Counted from the first letter of the stretch, positions 25,720 to 37,669 are shown. The stretch is 64,000 nucleotides of DNA from Isoalcanivorax indicus (GCF_003259185.1 NZ_QGMP01000001.1:1674001-1738000); one strand, 5' to 3'. Notes: generated by a model not told the origin, from the sequence alone. Numbers and translations are program-made.

Positions 25720-27707
25720 TCCAGCGTCTGCTGATCGCCAACCGCGGTGAAATTGCCTGCCGCATCATGCGTACCTGCGCCCGGCTGGGTATCGAAACCG
25801 TGGCGGTCTACTCCGATGCCGACAGCGACCTGCCCCATGTACGCATGGCCGACCACGCCGTGCATCTGGGTCCGGCCCCGGCCCGCGACAGTTATCTTGA
25901 TATCAGCAAGATCATGGCCGCCGCCCGGCAGAGCGGTGCTGATGCGATCCATCCCGGTTACGGCTTCCTGTCGGAAAACCCGCACTTCGCCGAGGCCTGC
26001 GAGGCGGCAGGCATCACCTTCGTCGGCCCGCAGGCCGACGCCATTCGCCTGATGGGCGACAAGGCGGCCGCGCGTCAGCATATGGCCCGCCACAAGGTGC
26101 CGGTACTGCCAGGCTTTGATGAAGAAGGCGCCGACGATGCGGCCCTGAAGCACGCCGCAACGGAGGTGGGGTTCCCGCTGCTGATCAAGGCCGTTGCGGG
26201 CGGCGGCGGCAAAGGCATGCGCGTAGTCAACAACGCACAGGGTTTTGAAGAAGCCCTGCAGGCAGCACGCCGTGAAGCCCGCAACGCCTTCGGCGACGAC
26301 CGTGTCTTGCTGGAACGCTACCTGCCCCGTGCCCGACATGTGGAAGTGCAGGTGTTTGCCGACACCCACGGCAATGCCGTGCATCTGTTCGAGCGCGATT
26401 GCTCGGTACAACGCCGTCACCAGAAAGTGATCGAGGAAGCCCCGGCCCCCGGCGTAGACCCGACCCTGCGCGAGCGCCTGGGCGAGGCCGCTGTGCGCGC
26501 CGCTCAGTCCATCCAGTATCGCGGCGCTGGCACGGTGGAGTTCCTGCTGGCACCGGACGGCGAATTCTTTTTCATGGAGATGAATACGCGCCTGCAGGTC
26601 GAGCATCCGGTGACCGAATTGATTACCGGCGAAGACCTGGTGGCCTGGCAGTTGACCGTGGCGGATGGAAAACCATTACCGAAAGCGCAAAGCGCCTTGC
26701 AGTTCCGTGGCCACGCGATGGAAGTCCGCCTCTATGCGGAGGACCCGGCGCAGCAGTTCATGCCCTCGTCGGGCCTGCTGGAGGTGTGTCACTGGCCGAC
26801 CCTGCCAGGCCTGCGCATCGACACCGGTTTTGTCGAAGGCAATCGTGTCAGCGACCATTACGACCCGATGCTGGCCAAGGTCATCGTGTTCGGTGAAGAC
26901 CGCGAACAGGCGCGCCGTCAGTTGCAGCGCAGCCTGTGCGCGGTGCATCTTGGCGGCGTTCGTCACAACACCGGCTTTCTCGTCAAGGTGCTGAATCACC
27001 CGGCATTCATTGCCGCAGACCTGTCCACCCGTTTTCTGGAAGAACACGACGAACTGCTGACCTCCACCCACCTGCCAGACCGCGTGACCCTGTTCAGCGC
27101 GGCGGCCCTGCTGTGGCGTGACCTGCTGTCCGATCACGCCGGGCAGGACCCGTGGCAACGGCTGAGCGGCTGGCAGGGGCTCCTGCCCGCCCGCTTCCAT
27201 ACCCGCCTGGCTCTGGACGACGAGGCGGACAGCGTGATGCTCGAGGCCAGCGGAGAGAACTCATGGCAGGTGCGCGTGGGCGAGACTGTGCGCACGCTGC
27301 GCTGGCGCAGCGCTCCGGAAGGCACGGTATTCCGGCGCGGGCGTTTGCATACCGAAGAGGCAGATCGCGAGTTCAGCGCCTGCGTGGTAGGCCGCCACTT
27401 GCATCTGTTTGCCGACGGCTACAGCTGGTGTCTGACACTGGACCCCGCCTTCGAGAGCGGCGCTGCCGGGCAACGCGGCGCGCCCTTTGCCGCGCCCATG
27501 AGCGGCACCGTGGTGGCCCTGCATGTAAAGCCCGACAGCCGCGTCGCCGCCGGTGATCCCGTGATCACCATGGAAGCGATGAAAATGGAACATACATTGC
27601 GGGCGCCCGTCGCCGGCAAGGTAACGGCCCTGCCCTTTGCGGCCGGCGATACGGTCAGCGAAGGCACCCTGCTGGTGACCTTCGACCCCGACGAGACGGA
27701 GGCCTGA
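25716..27707 (+). CDS. liuD: 3-methylcrotonyl-CoA carboxylase alpha (biotin) subunit LiuD
   Basis: A 663-residue biotin carboxylase plus biotin carrier protein. The N-terminal start RLLIANRGEIACRIMRT, the ATP-grasp loop AVAGGGGKGMRVV, the catalytic EMNTRLQVEHPVTE, and the C-terminal biotin site EAMKMEH (lysine 623) are present. It carboxylates its own biotin and passes CO2 to LiuB. Confidence 0.96.
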   Translation: MIQRLLIANRGEIACRIMRTCARLGIETVAVYSDADSDLPHVRMADHAVHLGPAPARDSYLDISKIMAAARQSGADAIHPGYGFLSENPHFAEACEAAGITFVGPQADAIRLMGDKAAARQHMARHKVPVLPGFDEEGADDAALKHAATEVGFPLLIKAVAGGGGKGMRVVNNAQGFEEALQAARREARNAFGDDRVLLERYLPRARHVEVQVFADTHGNAVHLFERDCSVQRRHQKVIEEAPAPGVDPTLRERLGEAAVRAAQSIQYRGAGTVEFLLAPDGEFFFMEMNTRLQVEHPVTELITGEDLVAWQLTVADGKPLPKAQSALQFRGHAMEVRLYAEDPAQQFMPSSGLLEVCHWPTLPGLRIDTGFVEGNRVSDHYDPMLAKVIVFGEDREQARRQLQRSLCAVHLGGVRHNTGFLVKVLNHPAFIAADLSTRFLEEHDELLTSTHLPDRVTLFSAAALLWRDLLSDHAGQDPWQRLSGWQGLLPARFHTRLALDDEADSVMLEASGENSWQVRVGETVRTLRWRSAPEGTVFRRGRLHTEEADREFSACVVGRHLHLFADGYSWCLTLDPAFESGAAGQRGAPFAAPMSGTVVALHVKPDSRVAAGDPVITMEAMKMEHTLRAPVAGKVTALPFAAGDTVSEGTLLVTFDPDETEA

Positions 27708-27709
27708 GG

Positions 27710-29662
<1,953 letters not shown>

Positions 29663-29672
29663 GCCGGGCACA

Positions 29673-31274
29673 CTACCCTTTCAGAAACAGCTCCTGCCCC
29701 CGCGCATGAATACCCTGCGCCACCTGCTTGGCCAGCGTCTGCACCGTCCAGTGCGGCGCGCTGGCCATGGGTTCGGGCAACAGGCTGGCATCGGCCACAA
29801 ACAGCCCTTTCACGTCGTAAACTTCCCCGCGCGCATTGGTCACCGCCTGGTAGCGGTCGACCCCCATGCGGCAGGTGCCATGGCTGCTGAAGGAATTGAT
29901 CCGCAACGAGTACATGCCGCGTACCCCGTAGGTGATCTCGTCCAGCCGCGCATCCAGATCGAACACGCTGGGCGCAGACAGGCGCTGGAACGATGGCAGA
30001 TAGATTTCTTCAGCACCGGCGGCAAAGAACACCCGTGATGCCAGCGCCGCGCCATGTTTGAGTTTCTCGAATTCCGAACGGCTCGGGTTCCAGCTGATGA
30101 CCTTGCGGCCATCCGTATGGCTGCCTTTCCATTTCACTTCGCCACGCCCTTCATCTACCGCGAAGGCATTCAGCCCCGCCAGATGCTTGTAGCTTTTCAT
30201 GAAGTTGATATGGTCCGGCCCGGCGCCCTGATTGCCCTGGATCATCAACTGTTCGGGTTCTGCCAGTGCCGAGAAGAACATGTAGCCGTCGGTTTCAATA
30301 AACTCGTCGATCTCGACGCCCACCAGCGCCCCCCGGAACCCGTGCAGTTCCTCGCGAAAACGCGCCAGCACCTGCACGAAAGGCTGCACCGCCAGATTCT
30401 TGCCCAGCTGGCCACTGACATCCGGGATCTCGCTGCGTTGCAGCAGCAACGGCGTCTGGATGGCACCGCCAGCAGCCACCACCACTTCGGCATCAATGCG
30501 CAGGTCGGCGACTTTCTGCCGGGTGCGCGGATCGCGCACCACGGCTTCGACGCCATAAGCGCGGCCGTTGCGAATCAGTACCCGGGTCACTTCGGTGTCC
30601 GCCATCACCCGCGCGCCGTGGCCCACGGCCCATGGCAAGTGGGTGACCAGGGCCGACATCTTGCGATCCGAGGGGCAACCCGCCAGGCAATGGCCAGTCA
30701 GCGCGCACTGGCGCACATTGCGTGACACCGGCTTCCAGCTGAAGCCCATGCGCTCGCAGCCCTGAATCACCTTGTGCGCCGTGGTATTGATCTCATGGGC
30801 ATCGTTGAGGTGCACATACTGTTCGCGCCCCACTTCCTCGAACAGCGGCTTGATCACGTCCGGCGCCAGGTTCTTCAACCCCAGTTCTCCGGACCAGCGG
30901 CGCAGTACGCTGTCCGGCGGCTGCTGCATCACGCAGGCGCCAATCACGGTGGAGCCGCCGACGCAGGCCCCCTCCGGAAACAGCACGTCTGCGGTGGCAT
31001 TCAACTGGGCCGCCTGCTCCCGGTAGATCTCGGTCATGGTGTCGCCCAGATGCTCGGTAAAGGCGCTGCTGGGATGGTAGGGCCCGGCCTCGACCACCAG
31101 CACCTGGCGCCCGGCACGGGCCAGCTCCCAGGCCACCATGGAGCCCCCGGCGCCGGAGCCGATCACCACCACTTCGGTCTTCAGGGTGAAACGGCCGCTG
31201 ATGCTGTCGTCACGAGCCATATCCCGGGCGGTCGTCACCGGCAGCCCGTCACGGGGAATATTGATTGCACGCAT
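29673..31274 (-). CDS. GMC-family FAD oxidoreductase (module 1 large subunit)
   Basis: A 533-residue flavoprotein. FAD motif VVVIGSGAGGSMVAWEL near residue 36, GACVGGSTVIGACVMQQPP, catalytic histidine in FSSHGTCRMGVDRYQAV, and a cysteine cluster CALTGHCLAGC near residue 190. The partner encoded at 31289 is a gluconate-dehydrogenase subunit-3-like protein, so this is probably a membrane-linked or periplasm-facing alcohol/sugar/sterol dehydrogenase complex. It lacks its own export signal and may be carried out by its Tat partner. Substrate unknown; long-chain alcohols are plausible in an oil degrader. Confidence 0.85.
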   Translation of the reverse strand: MRAINIPRDGLPVTTARDMARDDSISGRFTLKTEVVVIGSGAGGSMVAWELARAGRQVLVVEAGPYHPSSAFTEHLGDTMTEIYREQAAQLNATADVLFPEGACVGGSTVIGACVMQQPPDSVLRRWSGELGLKNLAPDVIKPLFEEVGREQYVHLNDAHEINTTAHKVIQGCERMGFSWKPVSRNVRQCALTGHCLAGCPSDRKMSALVTHLPWAVGHGARVMADTEVTRVLIRNGRAYGVEAVVRDPRTRQKVADLRIDAEVVVAAGGAIQTPLLLQRSEIPDVSGQLGKNLAVQPFVQVLARFREELHGFRGALVGVEIDEFIETDGYMFFSALAEPEQLMIQGNQGAGPDHINFMKSYKHLAGLNAFAVDEGRGEVKWKGSHTDGRKVISWNPSRSEFEKLKHGAALASRVFFAAGAEEIYLPSFQRLSAPSVFDLDARLDEITYGVRGMYSLRINSFSSHGTCRMGVDRYQAVTNARGEVYDVKGLFVADASLLPEPMASAPHWTVQTLAKQVAQGIHARGQELFLKG

Positions 31275-31288
31275 GTCGAGTCTCCCCC

Positions 31289-31870
31289 TCAGGCCGTGGG
31301 CATGGGCGCATTGCCCAGACGGCGCACACCCCAGATGCCCGTCACCGGGCCGTGGTAATCCAGGCCCGGCCAGGTGCGGCTGTCACGCCAGTAGTTGACG
31401 CAGACGGCGGTGTGCAGGGTGGTCATCAGACCGCGCTCGAAGAAGGTGCCGGATTGCATGGCACGGACATAGCGCAGCGCCTCCTCGTCATCCAGACGGG
31501 TAAAGCGGCTGAAACGGAAGCTGGCCATCGGCCGACGCTCGAAGATCCACAGCACCATGGCCATCAGGTCACGGGTCTGGGGCGCCATATCGCCCGCCAT
31601 GTCATTGATATTGGCGACAGTGGGCACTTCACCGGTGCTGGAGGGCAAGCCGAACTGCTCTGTAGGCAGCAGGATTTCGGTCAGGCGGGTCAGGACGCGG
31701 GCTTCTTCTTCGGAAAGGTGTGCGTAAACCGCCTCGCCATTCGGCGTGCGGCGACCTCCCAGTGAGGCGCAACCGGCGGTCAGTGCCATGCCGGTCAGGG
31801 TGGCGGCGCGCAGAAAACCACGGCGGGTCAGCGGTTCAAGCCCTGCTGTTGGCAGGTTGTTGTTATTCAT
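31289..31870 (-). CDS. Tat-exported lipoprotein-like small subunit, gluconate 2-dehydrogenase subunit 3 family (module 1)
   Basis: A 193-residue protein with a twin-arginine motif RRGFLRAA at residue 16, then a hydrophobic run ending LTAGCASLGG, a lipobox-like cysteine. The rest matches the gluconate 2-dehydrogenase subunit 3 fold (LTRLTEILLPTEQ). It should carry the GMC partner (14 bases downstream) across the membrane and anchor it. No cytochrome subunit follows. Confidence 0.82.
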   Translation of the reverse strand: MNNNNLPTAGLEPLTRRGFLRAATLTGMALTAGCASLGGRRTPNGEAVYAHLSEEEARVLTRLTEILLPTEQFGLPSSTGEVPTVANINDMAGDMAPQTRDLMAMVLWIFERRPMASFRFSRFTRLDDEEALRYVRAMQSGTFFERGLMTTLHTAVCVNYWRDSRTWPGLDYHGPVTGIWGVRRLGNAPMPTA

Positions 31871-31931
31871 GGCGCTGTCTCGGGCATTGTTGTTTTTATG
31901 TAAACGCTGCGAGACAGTCTAGGGCACCTCC

Positions 31932-31943
31932 GGATAATTATCC
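31932..31943. promoter_or_regulatory. Palindrome GGATAATTATCC between the two GMC modules
   Basis: A perfect 12-base palindrome with a further imperfect flank (TC-C/A-GA) lies in the 101 bases before the module 1 small subunit, in place for an operator. No terminator with a T run is apparent in this gap. Confidence 0.4.
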
Positions 31944-31971
31944 AGAGTCGCCCTGCGCCAGTTTTGGCCGC

Positions 31972-33525
31972 TCAGGTCACCCGGTCCGCCACGTAATTGG
32001 CCAGGGCGTAAACCGTGACCTGGGGGTTCACGATCAGCGACGAGGGCAGCAGGCTGGCGTCGGCCACATAGACCCCCTCGACCCCGCGCAGGCGCCCCTG
32101 GGGATCACAGGCGCTGTGGGCCGGATCAGTCCCCATGCGGCAACTGCCCTGCGGATGGTAGGAGACCATGCGCAGGTGCTGCGGCTTGTTCACCAGCTTG
32201 TCGACCTGGCGGTCGATATCGGCCTCACGGGTGACCGACAGGGCCTCGCTGGACGGCAGGAAGACTTCTTCGGCGCCGGCCGCCAGGTGCATGCGCACGG
32301 CCGCCTTCAGTGACGCCATCATGGACGGGAAGTCCTTGTCACTGAGTTGATAGTGAATCGCCTTGTGGTCCCCCTGCCAGCGGATCTCACCCACGTTATG
32401 GTCGTGGATCAGGGTCACGATGCCCGCCATGTGGGGGGCGTTCTGCATGTACTCGACAAACGGCTTGCCGGTGCCAGGCTCGTTGATCATGCACAGCTCG
32501 GCGATACCCAGCCCACCGACTTCCAGCACGAAGCCGCCCTTGTCGGGGTGCATGAACTCATCCACGTAAACGCCCAGCATGGCGCCGCGCCAGGGGTGAA
32601 TCGGCTGCGGGTAACGGGCGCCAACATAAAAGGACGGATGGCAGGCGAAATTGCGCCCCACCTGATCATTGCCCAGCCCGCTGCGCTGCAGGATCACCGG
32701 GGTCTGCACCGCACCGGCGGCCATAATGACGCGCGGCGCCGTGACCCGGATATCCGCCACATGGCGGCCAGTCCGGTCCACCACCCTGCCCTCGACGCCC
32801 ACGGCGCGGCCGTTTTCGGTCAGCACCTTGTCAACCCGGGTATCGCTATGGATGCGCGCACCGTGGGCCGCGGCCCAGGGCAGATAGGTCACCAGCATGG
32901 ACTGCTTGCGCTCGGTCTTGCAGCCGGACAGGCAGTGGCCGGTCAGCGCACATTCGCGGATATTGCGTTTGAAGGGCTTCACCGACCAGCCCAGCTTGCG
33001 GGCGCCTTCGCTGAGCACCATGCTGTGCCGGGCGATCTCGTGCGGGCGGTTCTCCTGTATCGACAGGTTCCGTTCCACGCGCTCGAAATAGGGCGCCATA
33101 CTTTCGGGGGTAAAGTCCGTCAGCCCGTAATCGCGGTGCCATTCCTCAAAGATGAAATCCGGGGTGCGGAACGACACACAACCGTTGACCACGGTGGAAC
33201 CGCCGACACAGCGCCCCTGCAGTACCAGCAGATCGCCGTCGGTATTCGCCTGGCCGCCGTGATCCTCGTACAGGGTTTCCAGGCTCTCGGTGAAATCCTC
33301 GGTAAAGTCCTTCGACGGCACATAAGGCCCGGCTTCCAGCACCAGCACATCCAGGCCACGGCGGGCCAGCTCGTAGGCACTCACGGCGCCACCGGCCCCT
33401 GAGCCGATGATGACGACATCGGCACTCAGCTCCAGGCGCTCGCTGCTGATGTCGCTGGCCTGAACCACAGCCAGCCCCTCGCGCGGCATCTCCACGGTAT
33501 CGATTCGGTCTGCAGTGTCGCTCAT
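31972..33525 (-). CDS. GMC-family FAD oxidoreductase (module 2 large subunit)
   Basis: A 517-residue paralogue of the product of 29673-31274. FAD motif VVIIGSGAGGAVSAYEL, GRCVGGSTVVNGCVSFRTP, CALTGHCLSGC near residue 190, and the catalytic histidine region SYHPQGSCRMGTDPAHS. The ATG overlaps the stop of its small subunit by four bases. Substrate unknown; the conserved cysteine triplet is shared with module 1. Confidence 0.85.
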   Translation of the reverse strand: MSDTADRIDTVEMPREGLAVVQASDISSERLELSADVVIIGSGAGGAVSAYELARRGLDVLVLEAGPYVPSKDFTEDFTESLETLYEDHGGQANTDGDLLVLQGRCVGGSTVVNGCVSFRTPDFIFEEWHRDYGLTDFTPESMAPYFERVERNLSIQENRPHEIARHSMVLSEGARKLGWSVKPFKRNIRECALTGHCLSGCKTERKQSMLVTYLPWAAAHGARIHSDTRVDKVLTENGRAVGVEGRVVDRTGRHVADIRVTAPRVIMAAGAVQTPVILQRSGLGNDQVGRNFACHPSFYVGARYPQPIHPWRGAMLGVYVDEFMHPDKGGFVLEVGGLGIAELCMINEPGTGKPFVEYMQNAPHMAGIVTLIHDHNVGEIRWQGDHKAIHYQLSDKDFPSMMASLKAAVRMHLAAGAEEVFLPSSEALSVTREADIDRQVDKLVNKPQHLRMVSYHPQGSCRMGTDPAHSACDPQGRLRGVEGVYVADASLLPSSLIVNPQVTVYALANYVADRVT

Positions 33526-34190
33526 GGGCGGCTCTCCACGGTCTGCGCGCCGGTCTGCGGCAGCGCGGATTCATCAGGCAAGGGGGCATTGCCCAGATAG
33601 GCGATACCCCAACGGTCGGATACGGGGCCGTCGAACTCCACTGGCGGCCAGGTCTTCGGGTCGCGCCAGTAGCTCACGTAAACGAACTGCTTGATCACGG
33701 CATTCATGGTGCGCTGGATGACATTGCCGGTGGACCAGCGGTCGAAATAGGCCACCGCCGCCGCATCGTCCAGATCGACAAAGCGACGCCCGTGCCAGCC
33801 CGACACCACCGCCGCGTTATCGAACAGAGCCAGACCGGCGCCGACGTCCTTGCGCAGATGCGCCGGCAGCATGCCGATCATGGCGTCGATATAGGCCACC
33901 ACCGGCACCTCCTGCAGAGCGGTCAGGGGGGTACCGGCCACGGGCAGCAGCACCTCGGCCGCTCGCCTGAACAGGTGATACTCGCTGTGGCTGAGGTGGC
34001 GAATACCGTCAGGCACCGGCATGCCATCCACCGGCGAGCGGCGCAGCACGGCAAAGGTGCCACCGGCCACCACGGCCAGCCCGGCCGTACCCAGCAGGGC
34101 GGTCTTGAGAAAGCGACGGCGTGAGACCGCTGCCATGGGCGCAGCGGCCTGACGGGCGGCAGCGCGATCGGATTCGGGGGACGAGGTCAT
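33522..34190 (-). CDS. Tat-exported small subunit, gluconate 2-dehydrogenase subunit 3 family (module 2)
   Basis: A 222-residue protein with a strong twin-arginine signal SRRRFLKTALLGTAGLAVVAGG. Unlike module 1 it has no lipobox. The mature part (LFRRAAEVLLPVAG, YWRDPKTWPPVEFDGPVSDRWGIAYLGN) matches module 1's YWRDSRTWPGLDYHGPVTGIWGVRRLGN, confirming a tandem duplication. ATG 34190 has AGGA close upstream; the first ATG at 34223 lacks a ribosome site. Confidence 0.82.
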   Translation of the reverse strand: MTSSPESDRAAARQAAAPMAAVSRRRFLKTALLGTAGLAVVAGGTFAVLRRSPVDGMPVPDGIRHLSHSEYHLFRRAAEVLLPVAGTPLTALQEVPVVAYIDAMIGMLPAHLRKDVGAGLALFDNAAVVSGWHGRRFVDLDDAAAVAYFDRWSTGNVIQRTMNAVIKQFVYVSYWRDPKTWPPVEFDGPVSDRWGIAYLGNAPLPDESALPQTGAQTVESRP

Positions 34191-34320
34191 GGTTCCTGCT
34201 CCAGCCTGTGACGCATCGGTCATCGTCGCAAGACATTACCCAAGGCGGGGGGACGAAACAAGATGTTTACCTGCACACCCTCACTTGACCGGAGAGTGCA
34301 TTCAGGTGAAGGCAGAAACG

Positions 34321-34346
34321 ACAACGCCGGCGGTTGCCGGCGTTGT
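34321..34346 (-). terminator. Terminator of the nfeD-slipin operon
   Basis: ACAACGCCGGC and GCCGGCGTTGT arms are perfect with a four-base loop, and on the minus strand CGTTTC follows. It is 28 bases past the stop of the slipin gene. Confidence 0.75.
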
Positions 34347-34373
34347 GTTATTCCACTGTCCACGAACGCGCAT

Positions 34374-35294
34374 CTAGCGGCGGGTCATGTCCAGCGTCTT
34401 GGTCAGTGCCGCCACGGCAGAACCGATATCGCTCAGCTCGGCGGGCAGGATCATGGTGTTGTTGGTCTGGGCCAGCTTGCCAAACTCACGGACATACTGC
34501 TCGGCCACACGCAGCGACACCGCGTCCTTGCCGCCCTCGTTCTGGATGGCCGCGGCTACCCGCTCCAGGCCGCGTGCCGTCGCCTCGGCAATCAGCTCGA
34601 TTTCCTTGGCCTTACCCTCGGCTTCGTTGATCTGCTTCTGCTTCTCGGCCTCGGACAGGTTGATGGTTTCCTGCTTCTGACCTTCAGACACGTTGATCTT
34701 CGACTGACGCTCACCTTCGGACTGCGCCACCACGGCCCGACGCTCCCGCTCGGCTCGCATCTGCTTTTCCAGCGCGTCCAGAATGGTGGCCGGCAGCTCG
34801 ATGTCGGCAATCTCGTAACGCATCACCTTGACGCCCCAGGGCTTGGCCGCCTCGTCCAGCGCCTCGACCACCTGAGAGTTGATCGTCTCCCGCTCTTCGA
34901 AGGTCTTGTCCAGATCGATCTTGCCGACCACCGAACGCAGGGTCGTCTGCGCCAGCTGCATGGCCGCATAACGGTAGTCATTGATGCCGTAGCTGGCCTG
35001 TTTCGGGTCGATGACCTGCAGGTAGATCACGCCGTTGACGACCACCTGGATGTTGTCCTTGGTAACACAGGACTGGCGCGGTACATCAATCGCTTCTTCC
35101 TTCAGGGTGTGGCGGTAGGCCACCTTGTCGATAAACGGAATCAGCAGGTGGAAACCCGCGTCCAGGGTGGTGGCATACTTGCCCAGTCTTTCCACAACAT
35201 AGGACGACCGTTGCGGTACGATACGCGCCGTTTTTACGATCGCCGTGACGATGAATGCCAGAAACAGAAGCGCCAGAATAGTCGCTATTTCCAT
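34374..35294 (-). CDS. Slipin/stomatin-like SPFH membrane protein (QmcA-like)
   Basis: A 306-residue protein with one N-terminal membrane segment (residues 3-22), then an SPFH/band-7 domain (RIVPQRSSYVVERLGKYATTLDAGFHLLIPF broken at loops) and a long charged coiled coil (EGERQSKINVSEGQKQETINLSEAEKQ). Such proteins form large membrane scaffolds for microdomain or protease function. It follows nfeD by 43 bases, the usual slipin pairing. Confidence 0.92.
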   Translation of the reverse strand: MEIATILALLFLAFIVTAIVKTARIVPQRSSYVVERLGKYATTLDAGFHLLIPFIDKVAYRHTLKEEAIDVPRQSCVTKDNIQVVVNGVIYLQVIDPKQASYGINDYRYAAMQLAQTTLRSVVGKIDLDKTFEERETINSQVVEALDEAAKPWGVKVMRYEIADIELPATILDALEKQMRAERERRAVVAQSEGERQSKINVSEGQKQETINLSEAEKQKQINEAEGKAKEIELIAEATARGLERVAAAIQNEGGKDAVSLRVAEQYVREFGKLAQTNNTMILPAELSDIGSAVAALTKTLDMTRR

Positions 35295-35337
35295 GTAGAA
35301 CTCTCCCGATTGAATGGTAGTGACGGTTGCGTGATCT

Positions 35338-35781
35338 TTATGGTTGTGTAGTCGAAACGCGCAGCAGAATGCCCCGGTTGCCGACTACCCAGGCGACCTG
35401 GCCAGCCTGCAGCGGCTCAGATGATTCGGCGTCCCACTTGGCGCCATTGAGTTGGACCTGCCCTGCCCCGGCGACAAAATCGGTCAGCACCGTGACCCGG
35501 GCGCCGATATGCCCACCGGCCATGTCCCCGCCAGAGCGGTCGCTGACGTTGCCCTTGAACCAGCGCTGGAAGCGCCGCCGCAGCGCAAACAGGGCACCCA
35601 GACTGACCAGGCTGAACAGCAACAATTGCATGGGTAACGTCTCGACGATCCCCAACAGCGTCAGCACACCGACCACCAGGGCGCCGATGCCGAAGAAAAT
35701 GGCGATGATGCCCGTGGCGAAGAACTCGGAAATGATCAGCAAGAGGCCGAGAATCAGCCAGAAGGCGTATCCTGAAAACAT
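35338..35781 (-). CDS. NfeD family membrane protein
   Basis: A 147-residue short NfeD protein: about four hydrophobic segments in residues 5-75, then a C-terminal OB-fold (GHIGARVTVLTDFVAGAGQVQLNGAKWDAES broken by turns). It lacks the ClpP-like protease domain of long NfeD. It is the partner of the slipin downstream. Confidence 0.9.
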   Translation of the reverse strand: MFSGYAFWLILGLLLIISEFFATGIIAIFFGIGALVVGVLTLLGIVETLPMQLLLFSLVSLGALFALRRRFQRWFKGNVSDRSGGDMAGGHIGARVTVLTDFVAGAGQVQLNGAKWDAESSEPLQAGQVAWVVGNRGILLRVSTTQP

Positions 35782-35862
35782 GTTTGTCTATCCCTGTATA
35801 CCCCGGAACCAGAGGCGCATGATAACCGATTGCGCCCTGCTTCAGGGCAAAAAAATCCGGCG

Positions 35863-35887
35863 CAAAAAAAACCCGGCCGAGGCCGGG
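35863..35887 (-). terminator. Terminator after etfBA
   Basis: CCCGGCC (35872-35878) and GGCCGGG (35881-35887) pair, and on the minus strand a run of eight or more T follows (plus-strand A at 35864-35871). It lies just past the etfA stop. Confidence 0.88.
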
Positions 35888-35906
35888 TCTTTTCGTGACC
35901 GCGTTG

Positions 35907-36836
35907 TCAGATCTTGCCTTCCAACTCGGGCACCGCTTCGAACAGGTCTGCCACCAGGCCGTAGTCCGCCACCTGGAAGATCGGGGCTTCTTCGTCCTTG
36001 TTGATGGCCACGATGACCTTGGAGTCCTTCATGCCCGCCAGATGCTGGATGGCGCCGGAGATACCGACCGCCACATACAGCTCGGGCGCGACGATCTTGC
36101 CGGTCTGACCAACTTGCATGTCGTTCGGTACGAAGCCCGCATCGACAGCCGCGCGGGAGGCACCGACGGCAGCACCCAGCTTGTCAGCCACCTTGTACAG
36201 CATCTCGAAGTTGTCGCCGTTCTGCATACCACGGCCACCGGAGATCACGATCTTGGCTGCAGTCAGTTCCGGACGGTCGGACTTGGCCAGTTCTTCGCCA
36301 ATGAAGCTGGACAGGCCAGCGTCCTTGGCCACGTCGATGCTCTCGACGCTGGCAGAACCGCCTTCCGCTGCCACGGCGTCAAACGAGGTGCCACGCACCG
36401 TCATCACCTTGATGCTGTCGCTGCTCTGCACGGTGGCAATGGCGTTGCCCGCGTAGATAGGACGCTTGAAGGTATCAGCAGACTCGACCGAAGAAATTTC
36501 GGAGATCATGCCGACATCCAGCAGTGCCGCCACACGCGGAGCGAAGTTCTTGCCCGTGGTGGTTGCGGCCGCCAGGATATGGCCGTAGTCCTTGCCCACT
36601 TCGGCAACCAGATCACCGATGTTCTCGGCCAGCTGGTGGCCGTAAGCCGCGTTGTCGGCCAGCAGCACCTTGCTGACGCCGTCAACCTTGGCGGCTTCTT
36701 CCGCTACGGCAGCGCAGCCTTCACCGGCAACCAGGATGGTGATGTCACCACCGATGGCCTTGGCAGCTGCCACCACGTTCAAGGTGACCCCTTTCAGAGC
36801 GGCGTTGTCGTGTTCGGCGTAAACTAAAACACTCAT
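35907..36836 (-). CDS. etfA: Electron transfer flavoprotein alpha subunit
   Basis: A 309-residue FAD-binding subunit accepting electrons from acyl-CoA dehydrogenases such as LiuA. The C-terminal FAD domain has [26 protein letters not shown] split at the loop, [23 protein letters not shown] and [18 protein letters not shown], all standard. It overlaps etfB by one base. Confidence 0.96.
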   Translation of the reverse strand: MSVLVYAEHDNAALKGVTLNVVAAAKAIGGDITILVAGEGCAAVAEEAAKVDGVSKVLLADNAAYGHQLAENIGDLVAEVGKDYGHILAAATTTGKNFAPRVAALLDVGMISEISSVESADTFKRPIYAGNAIATVQSSDSIKVMTVRGTSFDAVAAEGGSASVESIDVAKDAGLSSFIGEELAKSDRPELTAAKIVISGGRGMQNGDNFEMLYKVADKLGAAVGASRAAVDAGFVPNDMQVGQTGKIVAPELYVAVGISGAIQHLAGMKDSKVIVAINKDEEAPIFQVADYGLVADLFEAVPELEGKI

Positions 36837-37585
36837 CAGATCACCTTCGCTTCATTCTTCAGTTTATCAACCAGCTCCTCGACGGAAGCCACCTTGATAC
36901 CCGCCTGGCGCTCGGCCGGCGGCTCGACCTTGATGGTCTTGACGCGCGGCGTCAGGTCGACATTCACGTCCGCCGGGGAAAGGGTTTCCAGCGGCTTCTT
37001 CTTCGCCTTCATGATGTTCGGCAGGGACGCGTAGCGCGGCTCGTTGAGGCGCAGGTCGGTGGTCACCACCGCCGGCAGGGACAGCTCAACGGTCTGCAGA
37101 CCGCCGTCGATTTCACGGGTCACCTTGACCTTGCCGTCGGCCACATTCACTTCGGAAGCGAAGGTGCCTTGCGGCATGCCACACAGGGCGGCCAGCATCT
37201 GACCGGTCTGGTTGTTGTCGTCGTCGATGGCCTGCTTGCCGAGGATGACCAGGTCAGGCTGCTCTTTCTCGACCAGGGCTTTCAGCACCTTGGCCACGCC
37301 CAGCGGCTGGGCCTGCTCTTCGGTTTCGACCAGGATGGAACGGTCGGCACCCAGGGCCATCGCCGTACGCAGCTGCTCCTGAGCCGCTTTCGGGCCAACG
37401 GTAACCGCCACGATTTCGGTGACAACACCCTTCTCTTTCAGGCGCACCGCTTCTTCCACGGCGATCTCGCAGAAGGGGTTCATGGCCATTTTCACGTTGG
37501 CGAGGTCAACACCGCTCTGGTCCGGCTTGACGCGAACCTTGACGTTGTAATCCACGACCCGCTTGATCGGTACAAGAACCTTCAT
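36836..37585 (-). CDS. etfB: Electron transfer flavoprotein beta subunit
   Basis: A 249-residue subunit binding [23 protein letters not shown] is the usual N-terminus; [33 protein letters not shown] and [20 protein letters not shown] follow. ATG 37585 is preferred over the 37735 frame because it gives the family start with GAGGA nearby. Confidence 0.96.
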   Translation of the reverse strand: MKVLVPIKRVVDYNVKVRVKPDQSGVDLANVKMAMNPFCEIAVEEAVRLKEKGVVTEIVAVTVGPKAAQEQLRTAMALGADRSILVETEEQAQPLGVAKVLKALVEKEQPDLVILGKQAIDDDNNQTGQMLAALCGMPQGTFASEVNVADGKVKVTREIDGGLQTVELSLPAVVTTDLRLNEPRYASLPNIMKAKKKPLETLSPADVNVDLTPRVKTIKVEPPAERQAGIKVASVEELVDKLKNEAKVI

Positions 37586-37669
37586 AGGATCCTCGGAATA
37601 ATTCCATTGGTGACAGGACAGGAGGCGTCTGGCGCTTGCCCGAGCTACCCCCGCGCAAATGAGGCGGCT

